NCBI RefSeq assembly: GCF_009455635.1
Contig: NZ_QPER01000001.1
Span: 4,340,001 to 4,404,000, forward strand
Direction of reading: 5' to 3'
Source of the DNA: Paraburkholderia agricolaris
GTDB lineage: Bacteria; Pseudomonadota; Gammaproteobacteria; Burkholderiales; Burkholderiaceae
DNA: 64,000 bases
A program made the position numbers and the translations under genes. The notes below the pieces were generated by a model that was not told where the DNA came from, searched no databases, and saw only the letters and a list, made by a program, of their open reading frames with translations. This document shows, one piece after another, positions 36,680-46,937 of this stretch (the stretch's first letter is position 1; each line of letters opens with the position of its first letter).

Positions 36680-36753
36680 CAACAGTCCTCTTACCGGGTT
36701 TGGGCGCACACGGAAAACGATCGAGACGCGGCGCCCTCACCCCAAAGCCAAAC

Positions 36754-37365
36754 TCAACGACGCATCACCTTTTCCGAAGGCGTCAGCGCTTCGATATAGG
36801 CCGGGCGGCTGAAAATGCGCTCGGCGTACTTCATCAGCGGTGCAGCGTTCTTCGACAACTCGATGCCATAGTGATCCAGACGCCACAGCAACGGCGCGAT
36901 CGCGACGTCCAGCATCGAGAACTCTTCGCCGAGCATGTACTTGTTCTTCAGGAAGATCGGTGCGAGTTGTGTCAGACGATCGCGGATGGCAAGACGCGCC
37001 TTTTCGTGATTCTTCTCAGCCGCCTTACCCTTTTCGTTTTCGAGGGTGCCGACGTGAACAAACAGTTCCTTCTCGAAATTGAGCAGGAACAGACGGGCGC
37101 GAGCGCGCTGAACCGGATCGGCCGGCATCAGTTGCGGATGCGGAAAACGCTCGTCGATGTACTCGTTGATGATGTTCGATTCGTACAGAATCAGGTCCCG
37201 TTCCACGAGAATCGGCACCTGACCATACGGATTCATCACAGCGATGTCTTCCGGCTTGTTAAACAGGTCGACGTCGCGGATCTCGAAGTCCATGCCCTTT
37301 TCGAACAACACCAGCCGGCAGCGCTGGGAGAACGGGCAAGTTGTGCCGGAATACAGAACCATCAT
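36754..37365 (-). CDS. sspA: Stringent starvation protein A (GST-fold)
   Basis: A 203-residue GST-like protein: MMVLYSGTTCPFSQRCRLVLFEK, then NPYGQVPILVERDLILYESNIINEYI, as in SspA. The fold has lost glutathione transferase activity and binds RNA polymerase during starvation and acid stress. Two ATGs start the frame (37365 and 37362). It is followed by sspB after 74 bp and preceded by petC, 95 bp upstream, so it may share the bc1 transcript. Confidence 0.95.
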   Translation of the reverse strand: MMVLYSGTTCPFSQRCRLVLFEKGMDFEIRDVDLFNKPEDIAVMNPYGQVPILVERDLILYESNIINEYIDERFPHPQLMPADPVQRARARLFLLNFEKELFVHVGTLENEKGKAAEKNHEKARLAIRDRLTQLAPIFLKNKYMLGEEFSMLDVAIAPLLWRLDHYGIELSKNAAPLMKYAERIFSRPAYIEALTPSEKVMRR

Positions 37366-37460
37366 ATTTACGTTTCCTCAAAAAGCTGAAAGGCCAGCGC
37401 GCGGAAAAACCGTTCAACAGGTCTTTCCTGGCGCCGGCCCCACGCCGGATAACGGCGTGA

Positions 37461-38216
37461 TTATTTGATATCTTTCCAGTACGCGGCGTTCAGTCGCCAG
37501 GCAAAAAAGCTCAGGACGCCGAGGAACATCAGCACCCACACGCCAAGCTGCTTGCGGGTTTTCTGAGTCGGTTCGGACATCCATGACAGGTACGACACGA
37601 GGTCGGCCACAGCAGAATCATAATCTACCGGCGACATCGTCCCCGGCGTGACCTGTTGGTAGCCGACAAATTTGTGCACTGTCTCGCCGGTTTTTTCGTC
37701 GACTTCGTCACCGAACTTCGCGGTACGTTGCCCCTGAAGTTGCCACAACACGTGAGGCATGCTCACGTTTTCATACACCAGATTGTTCCAGCCGGTCGGC
37801 CGCGTATTGTCACGATAAAAACTGCGCAAATACGTATATAGCCAGTCCTTGCCACGCGCCCGCGCTTCCACCGACAAATCCGGCGGGCTCGCGCCGAACC
37901 ACGCTTTCGCGTCCTCCGGGCGCATCGCCACCGTCATGGTGTTGCCGATTTTATCCGTGGTGAACAGCAGGTTCGACTGGATTTCGTTCGGCGTAATGCC
38001 GAGGTCGGTCAGCCGGCTGTAGCGCATCAGATTCGCGCTGTGACAATTCAGGCAGTAGTTTACAAACAATTGTGCGCCGTGCTGCAACGAAGCAAAATTC
38101 TCCGCGTTATCGGGCGCGCGGTCGAGCGGGAAATTCTCGTCCGCGTGCGCCGGCCCGGCCAGCACCGCGAGCAGTGTCGCGCCGATCAGCGCGCACGTCG
38201 AAAGCAGTTTTTTCAT
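37461..38216 (-). CDS. petC: Cytochrome c1 (bc1 complex)
   Basis: A 251-residue membrane-anchored c-type cytochrome. It has a signal peptide (about 1-25, ending AHA-D), heme motif CLNCH at 55-59, and one C-terminal transmembrane helix (LGVWVLMFLGVLSFFAW). Quinol electrons pass from the Rieske protein to c1 and on to soluble cytochrome c. AGGAGAA precedes the ATG at 38216. It is the last gene of petABC. Confidence 0.95.
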   Translation of the reverse strand: MKKLLSTCALIGATLLAVLAGPAHADENFPLDRAPDNAENFASLQHGAQLFVNYCLNCHSANLMRYSRLTDLGITPNEIQSNLLFTTDKIGNTMTVAMRPEDAKAWFGASPPDLSVEARARGKDWLYTYLRSFYRDNTRPTGWNNLVYENVSMPHVLWQLQGQRTAKFGDEVDEKTGETVHKFVGYQQVTPGTMSPVDYDSAVADLVSYLSWMSEPTQKTRKQLGVWVLMFLGVLSFFAWRLNAAYWKDIK

Positions 38217-38239
38217 CTTCGTGTTCTCCTGGCTCGCGA

Positions 38240-39619
38240 TTAGTGGGGCTTGAACCGCACCCGCTCGGGTGGCTGCTTGAACGTGCCAAGCCGCGTCCAG
38301 ACTGGCATGCCGAGGAAAAACGCGAAGTAGATCAGCGCGCACACCTGAGCAATCAACGTCGAGGCTGGCGACGGCGGTTTAGTGCCGAGGAAGCCCAACG
38401 TCAGGAAAGCGAGCACGAAGATCCCGTAGAACACCTTGTGGAAAAACGGCCGGTAGCGGATCGACTTCACCGGTGAGCGGTCGAGCCATGGCAGGAAGAA
38501 CAGCGAGATCACCGCGCCGCCCATCACCACCACACCCCAGAACTTCGATTCGGTGAAAGCCATGGCCAGCACCACCAGTACCGCGAGCACCGGCAAACCG
38601 AGCTTCCACTTGCCACGCGCGCGCACCAGTGCAAACAGCCCGAGCAACGCGACGATGATCATCAGCACGATCTTGAACGGATCGGTGGTGGCGCGCAGCA
38701 TCGCATAGAATGCCGTGAAGTACCACACCGGCGCAATTTCCTGCGGCGTTTGCAGCGGATTGGCAGGGATGAAGTTATTGGCTTCAAGGAAATACCCGCC
38801 CATCTCCGGCGCAAAGAAAATGATCGCCGCGAAGATCATCAGGAACACCGAGACGCCCATGAAGTCGTGCACGGAGTAGTACGGATGGAACGGAATGCCG
38901 TCGAGCGGAATCCCGTCCGCGCCCTTCTTCGCCTTGATCTCGATGCCGTCGGGGTTGTTCGACCCCACTTCGTGCAACGCCACCAGGTGAGCGACCACGA
39001 GACCGATCAGCACCAGCGGAATCGCGATCACGTGAAACGCGAAGAAGCGGTTCAGCGTCACGTCCGACACGACGTAATCACCGCGGATCCACAGCGACAA
39101 ATCCGGCCCGATGAACGGAATCGCCGAGAACAGGTTCACGATCACCTGCGCGCCCCAGAACGACATCTGGCCCCACGGCAGCAGGTAGCCGAAAAACGCC
39201 TCGGCCATCAGGCACAGAAAGATCGCGCAGCCGAACACCCACACCAGCTCACGCGGCTTGCGGTATGAGCCGTACAGCAGCCCGCGGAACATATGCAGAT
39301 ACACGACGACGAAGAACATCGACGCGCCCGTGGAATGCATATAACGGATCAGCCAGCCCCACGGCACCTCGCGCATGATGTACTCGACCGACGCGAATGC
39401 GAGCGTCGAGTCGGGCTTGTAGTTCATGGTGAGGAAAATGCCGGTGACGATCTGATTGACCAGCACCAGCAACGCGAGCGAACCGAAGAAGTACCAGAAG
39501 TTGAAGTTCTTCGGCGCGTAGTACTCGGAAACGTGCTTCTTCCATGTGGACGTCATGGGGAAGCGCCGGTCGATCCAGCCAACCAGCCCGGTTGTCTCTA
39601 CTTCATGATCGATCGCCAT
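38240..39619 (-). CDS. petB: Cytochrome b (bc1 complex)
   Basis: A 459-residue polytopic subunit. Heme-ligand segments are SGASMFFVVVYLHMFRG-like (STGASMFFVVVYLHMFRGLL) and FFAFHVIAIPLVLIGLVVAH. The Qo-site PEWY-type motif appears as PVWYFTAFYAMLRA. It has 8-9 transmembrane helices plus a C-terminal extension after about 400. Its ATG shares one base with the petA stop (TAATG), giving tight coupling. Confidence 0.96.
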   Translation of the reverse strand: MAIDHEVETTGLVGWIDRRFPMTSTWKKHVSEYYAPKNFNFWYFFGSLALLVLVNQIVTGIFLTMNYKPDSTLAFASVEYIMREVPWGWLIRYMHSTGASMFFVVVYLHMFRGLLYGSYRKPRELVWVFGCAIFLCLMAEAFFGYLLPWGQMSFWGAQVIVNLFSAIPFIGPDLSLWIRGDYVVSDVTLNRFFAFHVIAIPLVLIGLVVAHLVALHEVGSNNPDGIEIKAKKGADGIPLDGIPFHPYYSVHDFMGVSVFLMIFAAIIFFAPEMGGYFLEANNFIPANPLQTPQEIAPVWYFTAFYAMLRATTDPFKIVLMIIVALLGLFALVRARGKWKLGLPVLAVLVVLAMAFTESKFWGVVVMGGAVISLFFLPWLDRSPVKSIRYRPFFHKVFYGIFVLAFLTLGFLGTKPPSPASTLIAQVCALIYFAFFLGMPVWTRLGTFKQPPERVRFKPH

Positions 39620-40239
39620 TACGCTTCTCCTTTCTCGTCCTTGCCGATCACGAGGCTGGTAGCCGACGTGAACATGTAAGGCGGGATGTCGAGGTTCTGC
39701 GGCGCAGGTTTGTTCTTGAAGACGCGGCCGGCCATGTCATAGGTCGAGCCGTGGCAAGGGCACAGGAAGCCGCCTGGCCAGTCGTCTGGAAGATTGGGCT
39801 GCGGCCCCTCCTGGAAGCGCGGCGTCGGCGTGCAGCCCAGATGGGTGCACACGGCGACAGCGACGAAAAGATTCTTATGGTCGGTGCGCGAACGGAACTC
39901 GTTGTTGCAGTACTCCGGCAACGGCATCGAAAAAGGATTCTTGGTGTGGGGATCCGCTACTTCGTTATCGGCTTTCTGGACATCGGTAAGCATCCGGTCG
40001 GTGCGGTTGATGATCCACACCGGCTTGCCACGCCAGGCAACGGTTTTCATGTCGCCGGGCTTGAGATCACTGATATCGACTTCGACCGGGGCGCCTGCCG
40101 CCTTGGCCTTTTCAGATGGTGCAAACGAACTAACAAAGGGTACGACAGTGGCAACGCCTCCTATGCCACCTGCTACGGTCGTCGCTATCAGCCAGGTACG
40201 GCGGCCGCCGTCGACGCGTTCATCTTCCTTGTCTCGCAT
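39619..40239 (-). CDS. petA: Rieske iron-sulfur subunit (bc1 complex)
   Basis: A 206-residue protein with an N-terminal Tat-type anchor (RRTWLIATTVAGGIGG; twin Arg at 13-14). [2Fe-2S] ligands are C131-H133 within CTHLGC and C160-H163 within CPCH. It shuttles electrons from quinol to cytochrome c1. The start at 40239 (MRDKEDERVD) is the family norm; the longer in-frame start at 40317 is less likely. Tat dependence fits the tatABC genes nearby at 42.5-44.1 kb. Confidence 0.95.
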   Translation of the reverse strand: MRDKEDERVDGGRRTWLIATTVAGGIGGVATVVPFVSSFAPSEKAKAAGAPVEVDISDLKPGDMKTVAWRGKPVWIINRTDRMLTDVQKADNEVADPHTKNPFSMPLPEYCNNEFRSRTDHKNLFVAVAVCTHLGCTPTPRFQEGPQPNLPDDWPGGFLCPCHGSTYDMAGRVFKNKPAPQNLDIPPYMFTSATSLVIGKDEKGEA

Positions 40240-40461
40240 TACACGCCCCACTTCTGAGTTGGATTTTTCCTTCACGTCGCTTCTACCGCCGCTAGTTTGC
40301 GCGAATGGAGTCGGCATTTACAAGGCCCCATTGCCAAAAACCGTGCGAAGCCCTTGATAAGTCAGGGTTTCTCCGTACGGATCGCAAACTTTTATGCACC
40401 TCCTTTTAAGCACCCTCTACGTTATTCGTGCCTTTTTCTTATCTAATGCCAATTTTCAGTT

Positions 40462-41208
40462 TCAGACGGGATTAGGGATATCGATAAACACGTGTTCGAT
40501 ATCGAACTGCTCGGACAGATGCTTGCCCACCGCCTGGACGCCAAAACGCTCGGTGGCGTGATGGCCGGCTGCGAGGAACGCCACGCCGCTTTCCGCGGAG
40601 GTGTGCATCACCGATTCCGACACTTCACCGGTCAGATAAACGTCGGCGCCGGCATTGATGGCGGCGTCGAACATGCCTTGTGCGGCACCCGTGCACCAGC
40701 CGACGCGGCGCAATTCGCGATCCGGGTCGCCGAACACGAGCGGCGTGCGCCCGAGCGTCTGCTCGACTTGCGCGGTGAAGTGCGCGAGCGTGATCGGCAT
40801 CGGGAAGGTGGCGAGCCAGCCGAGATCGTTCTCGCCGAAGCGCGCGTCGCTGATCCAGCCCATCTTTTGGCCGATCTGCGCGTTGTTGCCGAACTCGGGA
40901 TGGTCGTCGAGCGGCAGGTGATAGGCGAACAGGTTCAGGTCGTTGGCGATCAGCAGCTTCAGCCGCGCGTGTTTGCGCCCTGTGATTTGCGGCGCCTCGT
41001 TGCGCCAGAAGTAGCCGTGATGGACCAGCACCGCGTCCGCGCCCCAGTCGAGCGCGGCCTCGAGGAAGGCCACCGAAGCCGTCACGCCGGTCGCGAGCTT
41101 ATTGATCCTTCGGCGCCCCTCCACCTGCAATCCATTGGGGCAATAGTCCTTGAAGCGCGCGGTTTCAAGAAGATTGTTCAAGTACAATTCAAGTTCGATC
41201 CGATCCAT
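40462..41208 (-). CDS. Nif3-like dinuclear metal center protein (GTP cyclohydrolase I type 2 homolog)
   Basis: A 248-residue NIF3/YbgI family protein. Metal-binding motifs are VLVHHGYFW (about 60-68), [15 protein letters not shown], and the C-terminal [11 protein letters not shown]. It forms hexameric rings in known members; the biochemical role is uncertain. It ends facing the petA promoter region. It is divergent from the HtrA gene with only 19 bp between start codons. Confidence 0.92.
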   Translation of the reverse strand: MDRIELELYLNNLLETARFKDYCPNGLQVEGRRRINKLATGVTASVAFLEAALDWGADAVLVHHGYFWRNEAPQITGRKHARLKLLIANDLNLFAYHLPLDDHPEFGNNAQIGQKMGWISDARFGENDLGWLATFPMPITLAHFTAQVEQTLGRTPLVFGDPDRELRRVGWCTGAAQGMFDAAINAGADVYLTGEVSESVMHTSAESGVAFLAAGHHATERFGVQAVGKHLSEQFDIEHVFIDIPNPV

Positions 41209-41227
41209 ATAAACCTCTAGTCTTCAG

Positions 41228-42448
41228 ATGCTTAGACGCTTTTGGCTGTTCTTTGCCCAAGCGGTGACTGTGCTGTTGGCGCTGATGTTCATCATTGCGA
41301 CTCTCAAACCGCAGTGGCTCCAGCGTCAAGGGCAATTCGGCAAGCAACTCGCCGAACCGATCGTCGCCCTTCGGGAAGTGGCGCCAGGCATCGGCACGGG
41401 CCCTGCACAGGCGTCGTATGCAGACGCCGCGCAAAAAGCCATGCCTGCGGTGGTCAACGTGTTCTCCAGCAAGGATGGCTCACTGCCGCCCGATCCGCGC
41501 GCGAAAGATCCATTGTTCCGCTACTTCTTTGGTGACAAGAACAAAGGCAAGCAGCAGGAACAACCCGCGTCGAACCTCGGCTCGGGTGTGATAGTGAGTT
41601 CGGAAGGTTACATTCTAACGAACCAGCACGTCGTAGACGGCGCCGATCAGATCGAAATTGCCCTGGCCGATGGTCGCACCACCGAGGCGAAGGTGATCGG
41701 CGTCGACCCCGAGACCGATCTGGCCGTGCTGAAGGTCAACATGACCAATCTGCCCACCATCACGCTCGGCCGCATGGACCAGACGCGCGTGGGCGATGTG
41801 GTGCTGGCGATCGGCAATCCGTTCGGTGTCGGCCAGACGGTGACCATGGGTATTGTCAGCGCGCTCGGACGCAATCACCTCGGCATCAACACGTTTGAAA
41901 ACTTCATTCAGACCGACGCGGCGATCAACCCGGGCAACTCCGGCGGTGCGCTGGTCGACGTGAACGGCAATCTGCTCGGCATCAATACCGCCATCTATTC
42001 GCGCTCGGGCGGCTCGCTCGGCATCGGCTTTGCGATTCCTGTCTCGACCGCGCGCAGCGTGCTGGAGAGCATCATCACGACGGGTTCGGTTACGCGTGGC
42101 TGGATCGGCGTAGAGCCGCAGGACGTGACGCCGGAAATCGCCGAATCGTTTGGGCTCGAACAGAAATCGGGGGCAATTGTCGCCGGCGTGCTGAAGAACG
42201 GACCGGCCGACCGTGCGGGCATCAAGCCGGGTGACATCCTGGTAAGCGTGAACGGCCAGGAGATTACCGATACCACGCGCCTCCTGAATGTAATCGCGCA
42301 GATCAAGCCGGGCACGGCTGCAAAGGTCCACCTGGTGCGCAAGAGCCACGAGATGGATCTGGACGTGACCATCGGCAAGCGCCCGCCACCGCCGAAGCAA
42401 CCGGCAGAAGACAATGGCGGCGGCGATCAGGACGACGACGGCGGTTGA
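41228..42448 (+). CDS. HtrA/DegS-type periplasmic serine protease with one PDZ domain
   Basis: A 406-residue trypsin-like protease. It has an N-terminal membrane anchor (about 5-25, FWLFFAQAVTVLLALMFIIA), catalytic triad His134 (TNQHVVD), Asp164 (TDLAVLK) and Ser238 (NPGNSGGAL), and one PDZ domain (about 285-385). The tail is a Pro-rich and acidic stretch (GGGDQDDDGG). A single PDZ and an anchor match DegS or AlgW more than DegP, so it may start sigma-E-type envelope stress signalling. Its promoter must overlap the nif3-like coding region. Confidence 0.9.
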   Translation: MLRRFWLFFAQAVTVLLALMFIIATLKPQWLQRQGQFGKQLAEPIVALREVAPGIGTGPAQASYADAAQKAMPAVVNVFSSKDGSLPPDPRAKDPLFRYFFGDKNKGKQQEQPASNLGSGVIVSSEGYILTNQHVVDGADQIEIALADGRTTEAKVIGVDPETDLAVLKVNMTNLPTITLGRMDQTRVGDVVLAIGNPFGVGQTVTMGIVSALGRNHLGINTFENFIQTDAAINPGNSGGALVDVNGNLLGINTAIYSRSGGSLGIGFAIPVSTARSVLESIITTGSVTRGWIGVEPQDVTPEIAESFGLEQKSGAIVAGVLKNGPADRAGIKPGDILVSVNGQEITDTTRLLNVIAQIKPGTAAKVHLVRKSHEMDLDVTIGKRPPPPKQPAEDNGGGDQDDDGG

Positions 42449-42487
42449 GAAGAGATAGATAGCGGGCCACTGGCGGCACCGCAAAAC

Positions 42488-42519
42488 AAAAAGGGCAGTC
42501 CCAACGGACTGCCCTTTTT
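42488..42519. terminator. Bidirectional terminator between htrA-type gene and tatC
   Basis: The stem GGGCAGTCC/GGACTGCCC (42493-42501 with 42506-42514), flanked by A5 and T5, lies between convergent genes and can act on both strands. Confidence 0.92.
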
Positions 42520-42537
42520 GCTTGAAGTGCGTTGCAT

Positions 42538-43317
42538 TCAATCCGGCGGACTATCGTCCGCAACCACGGGCTTCTGTTTGCCCACAATCAAGCGCGCCGC
42601 GATGATGCCCGCCTCGTATAGCACGATCAGCGGAATCGCGAGGATCAGCTGCGAGAACACGTCCGGCGGCGTGACCACCGCCGAAATCACGAACGCGCCC
42701 ACGATCACATACGGACGGATTTCCTTGAGCTTCTTGATGGTCAGCACGTTCATGCGGACCAGCAACACCACCACGATCGGCACTTCGAAGGTCACGCCGA
42801 ACGCGAGGAACATGGTGAGCACGAAGCTCAGGTAATTGTCGATGTCGGTCGTCATCTCCGCGCCGAGCGGCGCGTTGTAGTGCGCCATCACGCGGAAGAT
42901 GGTCGGAAACACCACAAAGTACGCGAACGCCATGCCGCACAGGAACAGCGTATAGCTGCTGCCCACCAGCGGCCCGACCAGCTTCTTCTCATGCTGATAC
43001 AGACCCGGCGCGACGAACGCCCAGATCTGGTACAGCACGATCGGCAGCGCGATCACGAAGGCGACCAGCATGGTCACCTTCATCGGCACGAAGAACGAGC
43101 CGGTGACGTCGGTGACGATCATCTTGCCGTCCTTCGGCAGATTCTGCATCAGGGGCCGCGCCAGCAGCCGGAAGATATCGGGCGCCCAATATACGAGCCC
43201 GATGAACACCACGATGACGGCAAGGCCGGCGCGGATGATGCGGTCGCGCAATTCAACGAGGTGGGAAATGAAGGTCTCTTCAGTGCCTTCGTCCTGGGTT
43301 TGCTGGGGGTCGCTCAC
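42538..43317 (-). CDS. tatC: Sec-independent protein translocase TatC
   Basis: A 259-residue six-helix membrane protein. The opening FISHLVELRDRIIRAGLAVI and later MAFAYFVVFPTIFRVM are TatC hallmarks. It recognises twin-arginine signals with TatB. It is last in tatABC. The Rieske protein upstream is a likely client. Confidence 0.95.
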   Translation of the reverse strand: MSDPQQTQDEGTEETFISHLVELRDRIIRAGLAVIVVFIGLVYWAPDIFRLLARPLMQNLPKDGKMIVTDVTGSFFVPMKVTMLVAFVIALPIVLYQIWAFVAPGLYQHEKKLVGPLVGSSYTLFLCGMAFAYFVVFPTIFRVMAHYNAPLGAEMTTDIDNYLSFVLTMFLAFGVTFEVPIVVVLLVRMNVLTIKKLKEIRPYVIVGAFVISAVVTPPDVFSQLILAIPLIVLYEAGIIAARLIVGKQKPVVADDSPPD

Positions 43318-43351
43318 ACCGGCCCTCGGTTAGAGATTGTCGTTCTGATCA

Positions 43352-43870
43352 TCAGAAGAACCGCGTCGGGCGACGCATGGTGGCCGGTGTATGCCGCGCC
43401 ACGCGCGCCGCACCCGATTGCACGCGCGTACGGCGCGCAGTGGCGCGCTTGTACCAGGTGGGCATGGCGGTCTGCTTGACGCGCCAGTTTTTGCGCTTAG
43501 GGCCTGCCGGTGGCGTGCTGATCGGCCAAGACGAATTGCCGGCGTCTTCAAGCGCGCCGCCAGCAATGCTCGGCGACACCGACGTGCCGCTATTCCACGC
43601 GTCGTTCAGTTCGGCTTCATGCTTGCGCAGATTGTCGTGAACGCTGGTTTCGACGTTGCTCGCCGCCGCTTCGAACTCGGTTTTCATGCGACGCAATTCG
43701 TCGAGTTCGATTTCGCGGGTAACTTCCGCCTTCACGTCGTTGATATACCGCTGCGCGCGGCCGAACAACGCGCCGGCCGTACGGGCGACGCGAGGCAGGC
43801 GCTCAGGCCCGAGTACGACCAGCGCGACGACGCCGATCAGCGCCATCTTGGTTAGACCGAGGTCCAGCAT
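43352..43870 (-). CDS. tatB: Sec-independent protein translocase TatB
   Basis: A 172-residue protein. One N-terminal transmembrane helix (MLDLGLTKMALIGVVALVVLG) is followed by an amphipathic helix and a long charged tail. The sequence ERLPRVARTAGALFGRAQ fits TatB. It lies 39 bp after tatA and 34 bp before tatC. Confidence 0.93.
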   Translation of the reverse strand: MLDLGLTKMALIGVVALVVLGPERLPRVARTAGALFGRAQRYINDVKAEVTREIELDELRRMKTEFEAAASNVETSVHDNLRKHEAELNDAWNSGTSVSPSIAGGALEDAGNSSWPISTPPAGPKRKNWRVKQTAMPTWYKRATARRTRVQSGAARVARHTPATMRRPTRFF

Positions 43871-43909
43871 GAAGTGAAGTGTCCGTCAGTAACGCGGTTG
43901 GGCCGCGGC

Positions 43910-44299
<390 letters not shown>

Positions 44300-44403
44300 T
44301 CACGTCGCCGTCATTACAACCCGGTAAAAAACCACGGTGTTGCCGGTGCTGCCGGTGCTGATGGCCAAACCTCGCCGCGCACCTTCGGTAGCGCCCTTTT
44401 CCG

Positions 44404-44769
44404 TCAACCCATTCGCTGCCATGGCCGCGGCCCGGCCAGGATGTGCGCGTGCAGGTGATACACCTCTTGCCCGCCACCTGGCCCCGTATTGATTACCGTG
44501 CGAAAACCGGTTTCGCCACCGGTGTACGCCACACCCAATTGCTCAGCCAGACGCGCCACTAAAACAAGCATTCTACCAAGCAGCGGCGCCTCGCTTTCGG
44601 TGCAATTCGACAGTGTGGCGACGTGCTTGCGGGGAATCACCAGCACATGCGTTTCGGCTGCCGGACGGATGTCGCGAAAGGCAACAAACTCTTCGTCTTC
44701 ATGGACTTTGGTCGACGGAATTTCGCCGGCGGCGATCTTGCAGAACAGGCAGTTTGGGTCGTGGCTCAT
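44404..44769 (-). CDS. hinT: HIT family nucleotide-binding protein (HinT type)
   Basis: A 121-residue purine nucleoside phosphoramidase-like protein. It starts CLFCKIAAGEIPS and ends with the histidine triad HLHAH (105-109) in QEVYHLHAHILAG. The two N-terminal Cys may bind zinc. It is the usual neighbour of his and tat genes in this group. Confidence 0.93.
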   Translation of the reverse strand: MSHDPNCLFCKIAAGEIPSTKVHEDEEFVAFRDIRPAAETHVLVIPRKHVATLSNCTESEAPLLGRMLVLVARLAEQLGVAYTGGETGFRTVINTGPGGGQEVYHLHAHILAGPRPWQRMG

Positions 44770-44851
44770 CGTATTCCTGACACAGTATGGCTACAGCGCG
44801 AAGCGTGCCGCGGCGCGGTTCAGGTCCCGCCCGGCCGCAACCGGACTCGAC

Positions 44852-45247
44852 TCAAACCCAGCCACGCGGATTCGCGAACGGCTTGTTATCGTACAGATAC
44901 AGCCAGCCTTTGATAATACGGTACAACGTCCAGATGCTGACGGCCCACAGAACCGGAATGCCGATTAGCACGAACAACAGCAGCCCGCCGATCGCATAAC
45001 CCAGCAAAGCCATCCAGAAAGTGCGGATCTGCCACTCGAAATGCGCCTCGTAAGGCGTGCCCACCACATCCGGGCGCTTCACGTAGTTGATGATGATCGC
45101 GATCAGAATCGTCAGACCACCCGTCAGCCAGTGCACCGCATACAGCGCGTACAGCACATGCGTGAGCGTGCGCAGACTGCGTTCGCGCTCCGGCTCGATC
45201 GCGTTGCGGTAGACCGGCGGCGGATAATTCCCTTGCGACTGTTCCAT
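44852..45247 (-). CDS. DUF4870-like small membrane protein
   Basis: A 131-residue protein with three predicted transmembrane helices (about 27-52, 78-95, 100-115). The HFEWQIRTFWMALLGYAIGG and KGWLYLYDNKPFANP segments resemble the DUF4870/TIM-type small membrane family. The N-terminal part is polar and Pro-rich. The function is unknown. It lies between hisE and hinT and may be in the his transcript. Confidence 0.75.
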   Translation of the reverse strand: MEQSQGNYPPPVYRNAIEPERERSLRTLTHVLYALYAVHWLTGGLTILIAIIINYVKRPDVVGTPYEAHFEWQIRTFWMALLGYAIGGLLLFVLIGIPVLWAVSIWTLYRIIKGWLYLYDNKPFANPRGWV

Positions 45248-45341
45248 GCTTGCGTCCTCCCGAGGATGCGATCCTATGCGTTCAGTGCAATGTGGGTGCC
45301 GACGTTCGCCACTTCAAGACATGGCGGCAAGGCGGCGGCAT

Positions 45342-45722
45342 TCAGTCGCCGTTCTCTTCACGCTCGCGGCTCTTGCGCAGCGCCTTTTCCTCGATGCCCG
45401 ACAGGCCTTCACGGCGTTCGAGTTCGGCAACCACGTCAGCCGGGCTCAGGTCGAAATGCGACAGCATCACGAGACAGTGAAACCAGAGATCCGCTACTTC
45501 GCCGACCAGTGCTTTCGGCGCGCCGCCGTGGCGCGTATCTTTGGCGGCCAGCACGACTTCGGTGGCTTCTTCGCCGATCTTCTTGAGAATCGCGTCATCG
45601 CCCTTGTGGAACAGGCGCGACACGTAGGAGACGTCCGGATCGCCGCCCTTGCGGCTGTCGATAATCGCGGCGAGGCGCAGCAGCGTATCCATGGTGGACG
45701 TAGATTGCGTAGATTGCGTCAT
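45342..45722 (-). CDS. hisE: Phosphoribosyl-ATP diphosphatase
   Basis: A 126-residue MazG-like enzyme. The core [16 protein letters not shown] (about 54-69) carries the catalytic Glu residues. It performs the second step of histidine synthesis. The N-terminus [13 protein letters not shown] derives from a 9-bp tandem duplication; a second ATG ten codons in ([11 protein letters not shown]) is equally plausible. The start overlaps hisI by ATGA. Confidence 0.94.
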   Translation of the reverse strand: MTQSTQSTSTMDTLLRLAAIIDSRKGGDPDVSYVSRLFHKGDDAILKKIGEEATEVVLAAKDTRHGGAPKALVGEVADLWFHCLVMLSHFDLSPADVVAELERREGLSGIEEKALRKSREREENGD

Positions 45723-46129
45723 TTGTAGATGTGTTCGGGGTCTTTCAACACGGGATCGACGGCGACCCAGCCACCATCTTCAACCGTGCCTTCGAATTTC
45801 TGGAAAAAGCACGAGTGACGGCCGGTGTGGCAAGCGATGCCCGACACCTGCTCGACCTTCAGCAGCACCACGTCTTCGTCGCAATCGAGCCGCACTTCAT
45901 GCACATGCTGCACGTGGCCGGACTCTTCGCCCTTGAACCACAGGCGCTGGCGCGAGCGCGAAAAGTACACCGCGCGGCCGGTTTCGACGGTTTTCGCCAA
46001 TGCCTCGCGGTTCATCCACGCGAACATCAGGACGTCGTTGCTCGACGCTTCCTGCGCGATCACCGGCACGAGGCCGTTCGCGTCCCACCTGACCTTGTCG
46101 AGCCAATCTACTGCCGAAGAATTCGTCAC
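45719..46129 (-). CDS. hisI: Phosphoribosyl-AMP cyclohydrolase
   Basis: A 136-residue enzyme with GTG start (46129) and GAGG 6 bp before it. Conserved parts are [38 protein letters not shown] and [12 protein letters not shown], which hold the zinc Cys and metal Asp residues. It opens the purine ring in step 3. HisI and HisE are separate here, unlike enterobacteria where they are fused. Confidence 0.95.
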   Translation of the reverse strand: MTNSSAVDWLDKVRWDANGLVPVIAQEASSNDVLMFAWMNREALAKTVETGRAVYFSRSRQRLWFKGEESGHVQHVHEVRLDCDEDVVLLKVEQVSGIACHTGRHSCFFQKFEGTVEDGGWVAVDPVLKDPEHIYK

Positions 46130-46130
46130 G

Positions 46131-46904
46131 TTACAACCTCACCGAAATGCCTTGATCGGCCATGAAGCGCTTGGCCTCCCCCACGGTGTGTTCGCCGTAG
46201 TGGAAGATGCTGGCGGCCAGCACGGCGTCCGCGTGACCGTCCTTGATACCGTCGGCCAGATGCTGCAGCGAGCCGACGCCGCCCGAGGCGATCACCGGAA
46301 CCGACACAGCATCGGACACCGCGCGCGTGAGCGCGAGATCGAAGCCGCTCTTGGTGCCGTCGCGGTCCATACTGGTTAGCAGGATCTCGCCCGCGCCCAG
46401 TTCGGCCATCTTGCGCGCCCATTCGACGGCCTCAAGACCGGTGGCCTTGCGCCCACCATGCGTGAATACTTCCCAACGCGGCGGTTCGCCGTCCGCGGAG
46501 ACGCGCTTCGCGTCGATCGCAACGACGATGCACTGCGAGCCGTATTTGTCCGTCGCGTCGCGCACGAGTTGCGGATTCGCGACCGCCGACGAGTTCATGC
46601 TGATCTTGTCCGCGCCCGCATTCAACAACCGCCGCACGTCTTCGACCGCGCGCACGCCGCCGCCGACCGTCAGCGGAATAAACACTTGCGAGGCGACCGC
46701 TTCGATGATCGGCAGGATCAAGTCGCGCTGGTCTGAAGTAGCCGTGATGTCGAGGAAGGTAAGTTCGTCGGCGCCCTGGTCGTCGTAGCGGCGCGCGATT
46801 TCGACCGGATCGCCGGCGTCGCGCAGTTCGACGAAATTGACACCCTTGACCACGCGTCCAGCCGTGACGTCGAGACAGGGGATGATGCGTTTAGCTAGAG
46901 CCAT
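46131..46904 (-). CDS. hisF: Imidazole glycerol phosphate synthase, cyclase subunit
   Basis: A 257-residue (beta/alpha)8 barrel. [15 protein letters not shown] holds the first catalytic Asp (D11) and [16 protein letters not shown] the second. It uses ammonia from HisH to make IGP and AICAR. One base separates its stop region from hisI. Confidence 0.96.
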   Translation of the reverse strand: MALAKRIIPCLDVTAGRVVKGVNFVELRDAGDPVEIARRYDDQGADELTFLDITATSDQRDLILPIIEAVASQVFIPLTVGGGVRAVEDVRRLLNAGADKISMNSSAVANPQLVRDATDKYGSQCIVVAIDAKRVSADGEPPRWEVFTHGGRKATGLEAVEWARKMAELGAGEILLTSMDRDGTKSGFDLALTRAVSDAVSVPVIASGGVGSLQHLADGIKDGHADAVLAASIFHYGEHTVGEAKRFMADQGISVRL

Positions 46905-46937
46905 GATCTTGCAATTCTGCCAATACCGCTGATGAGT

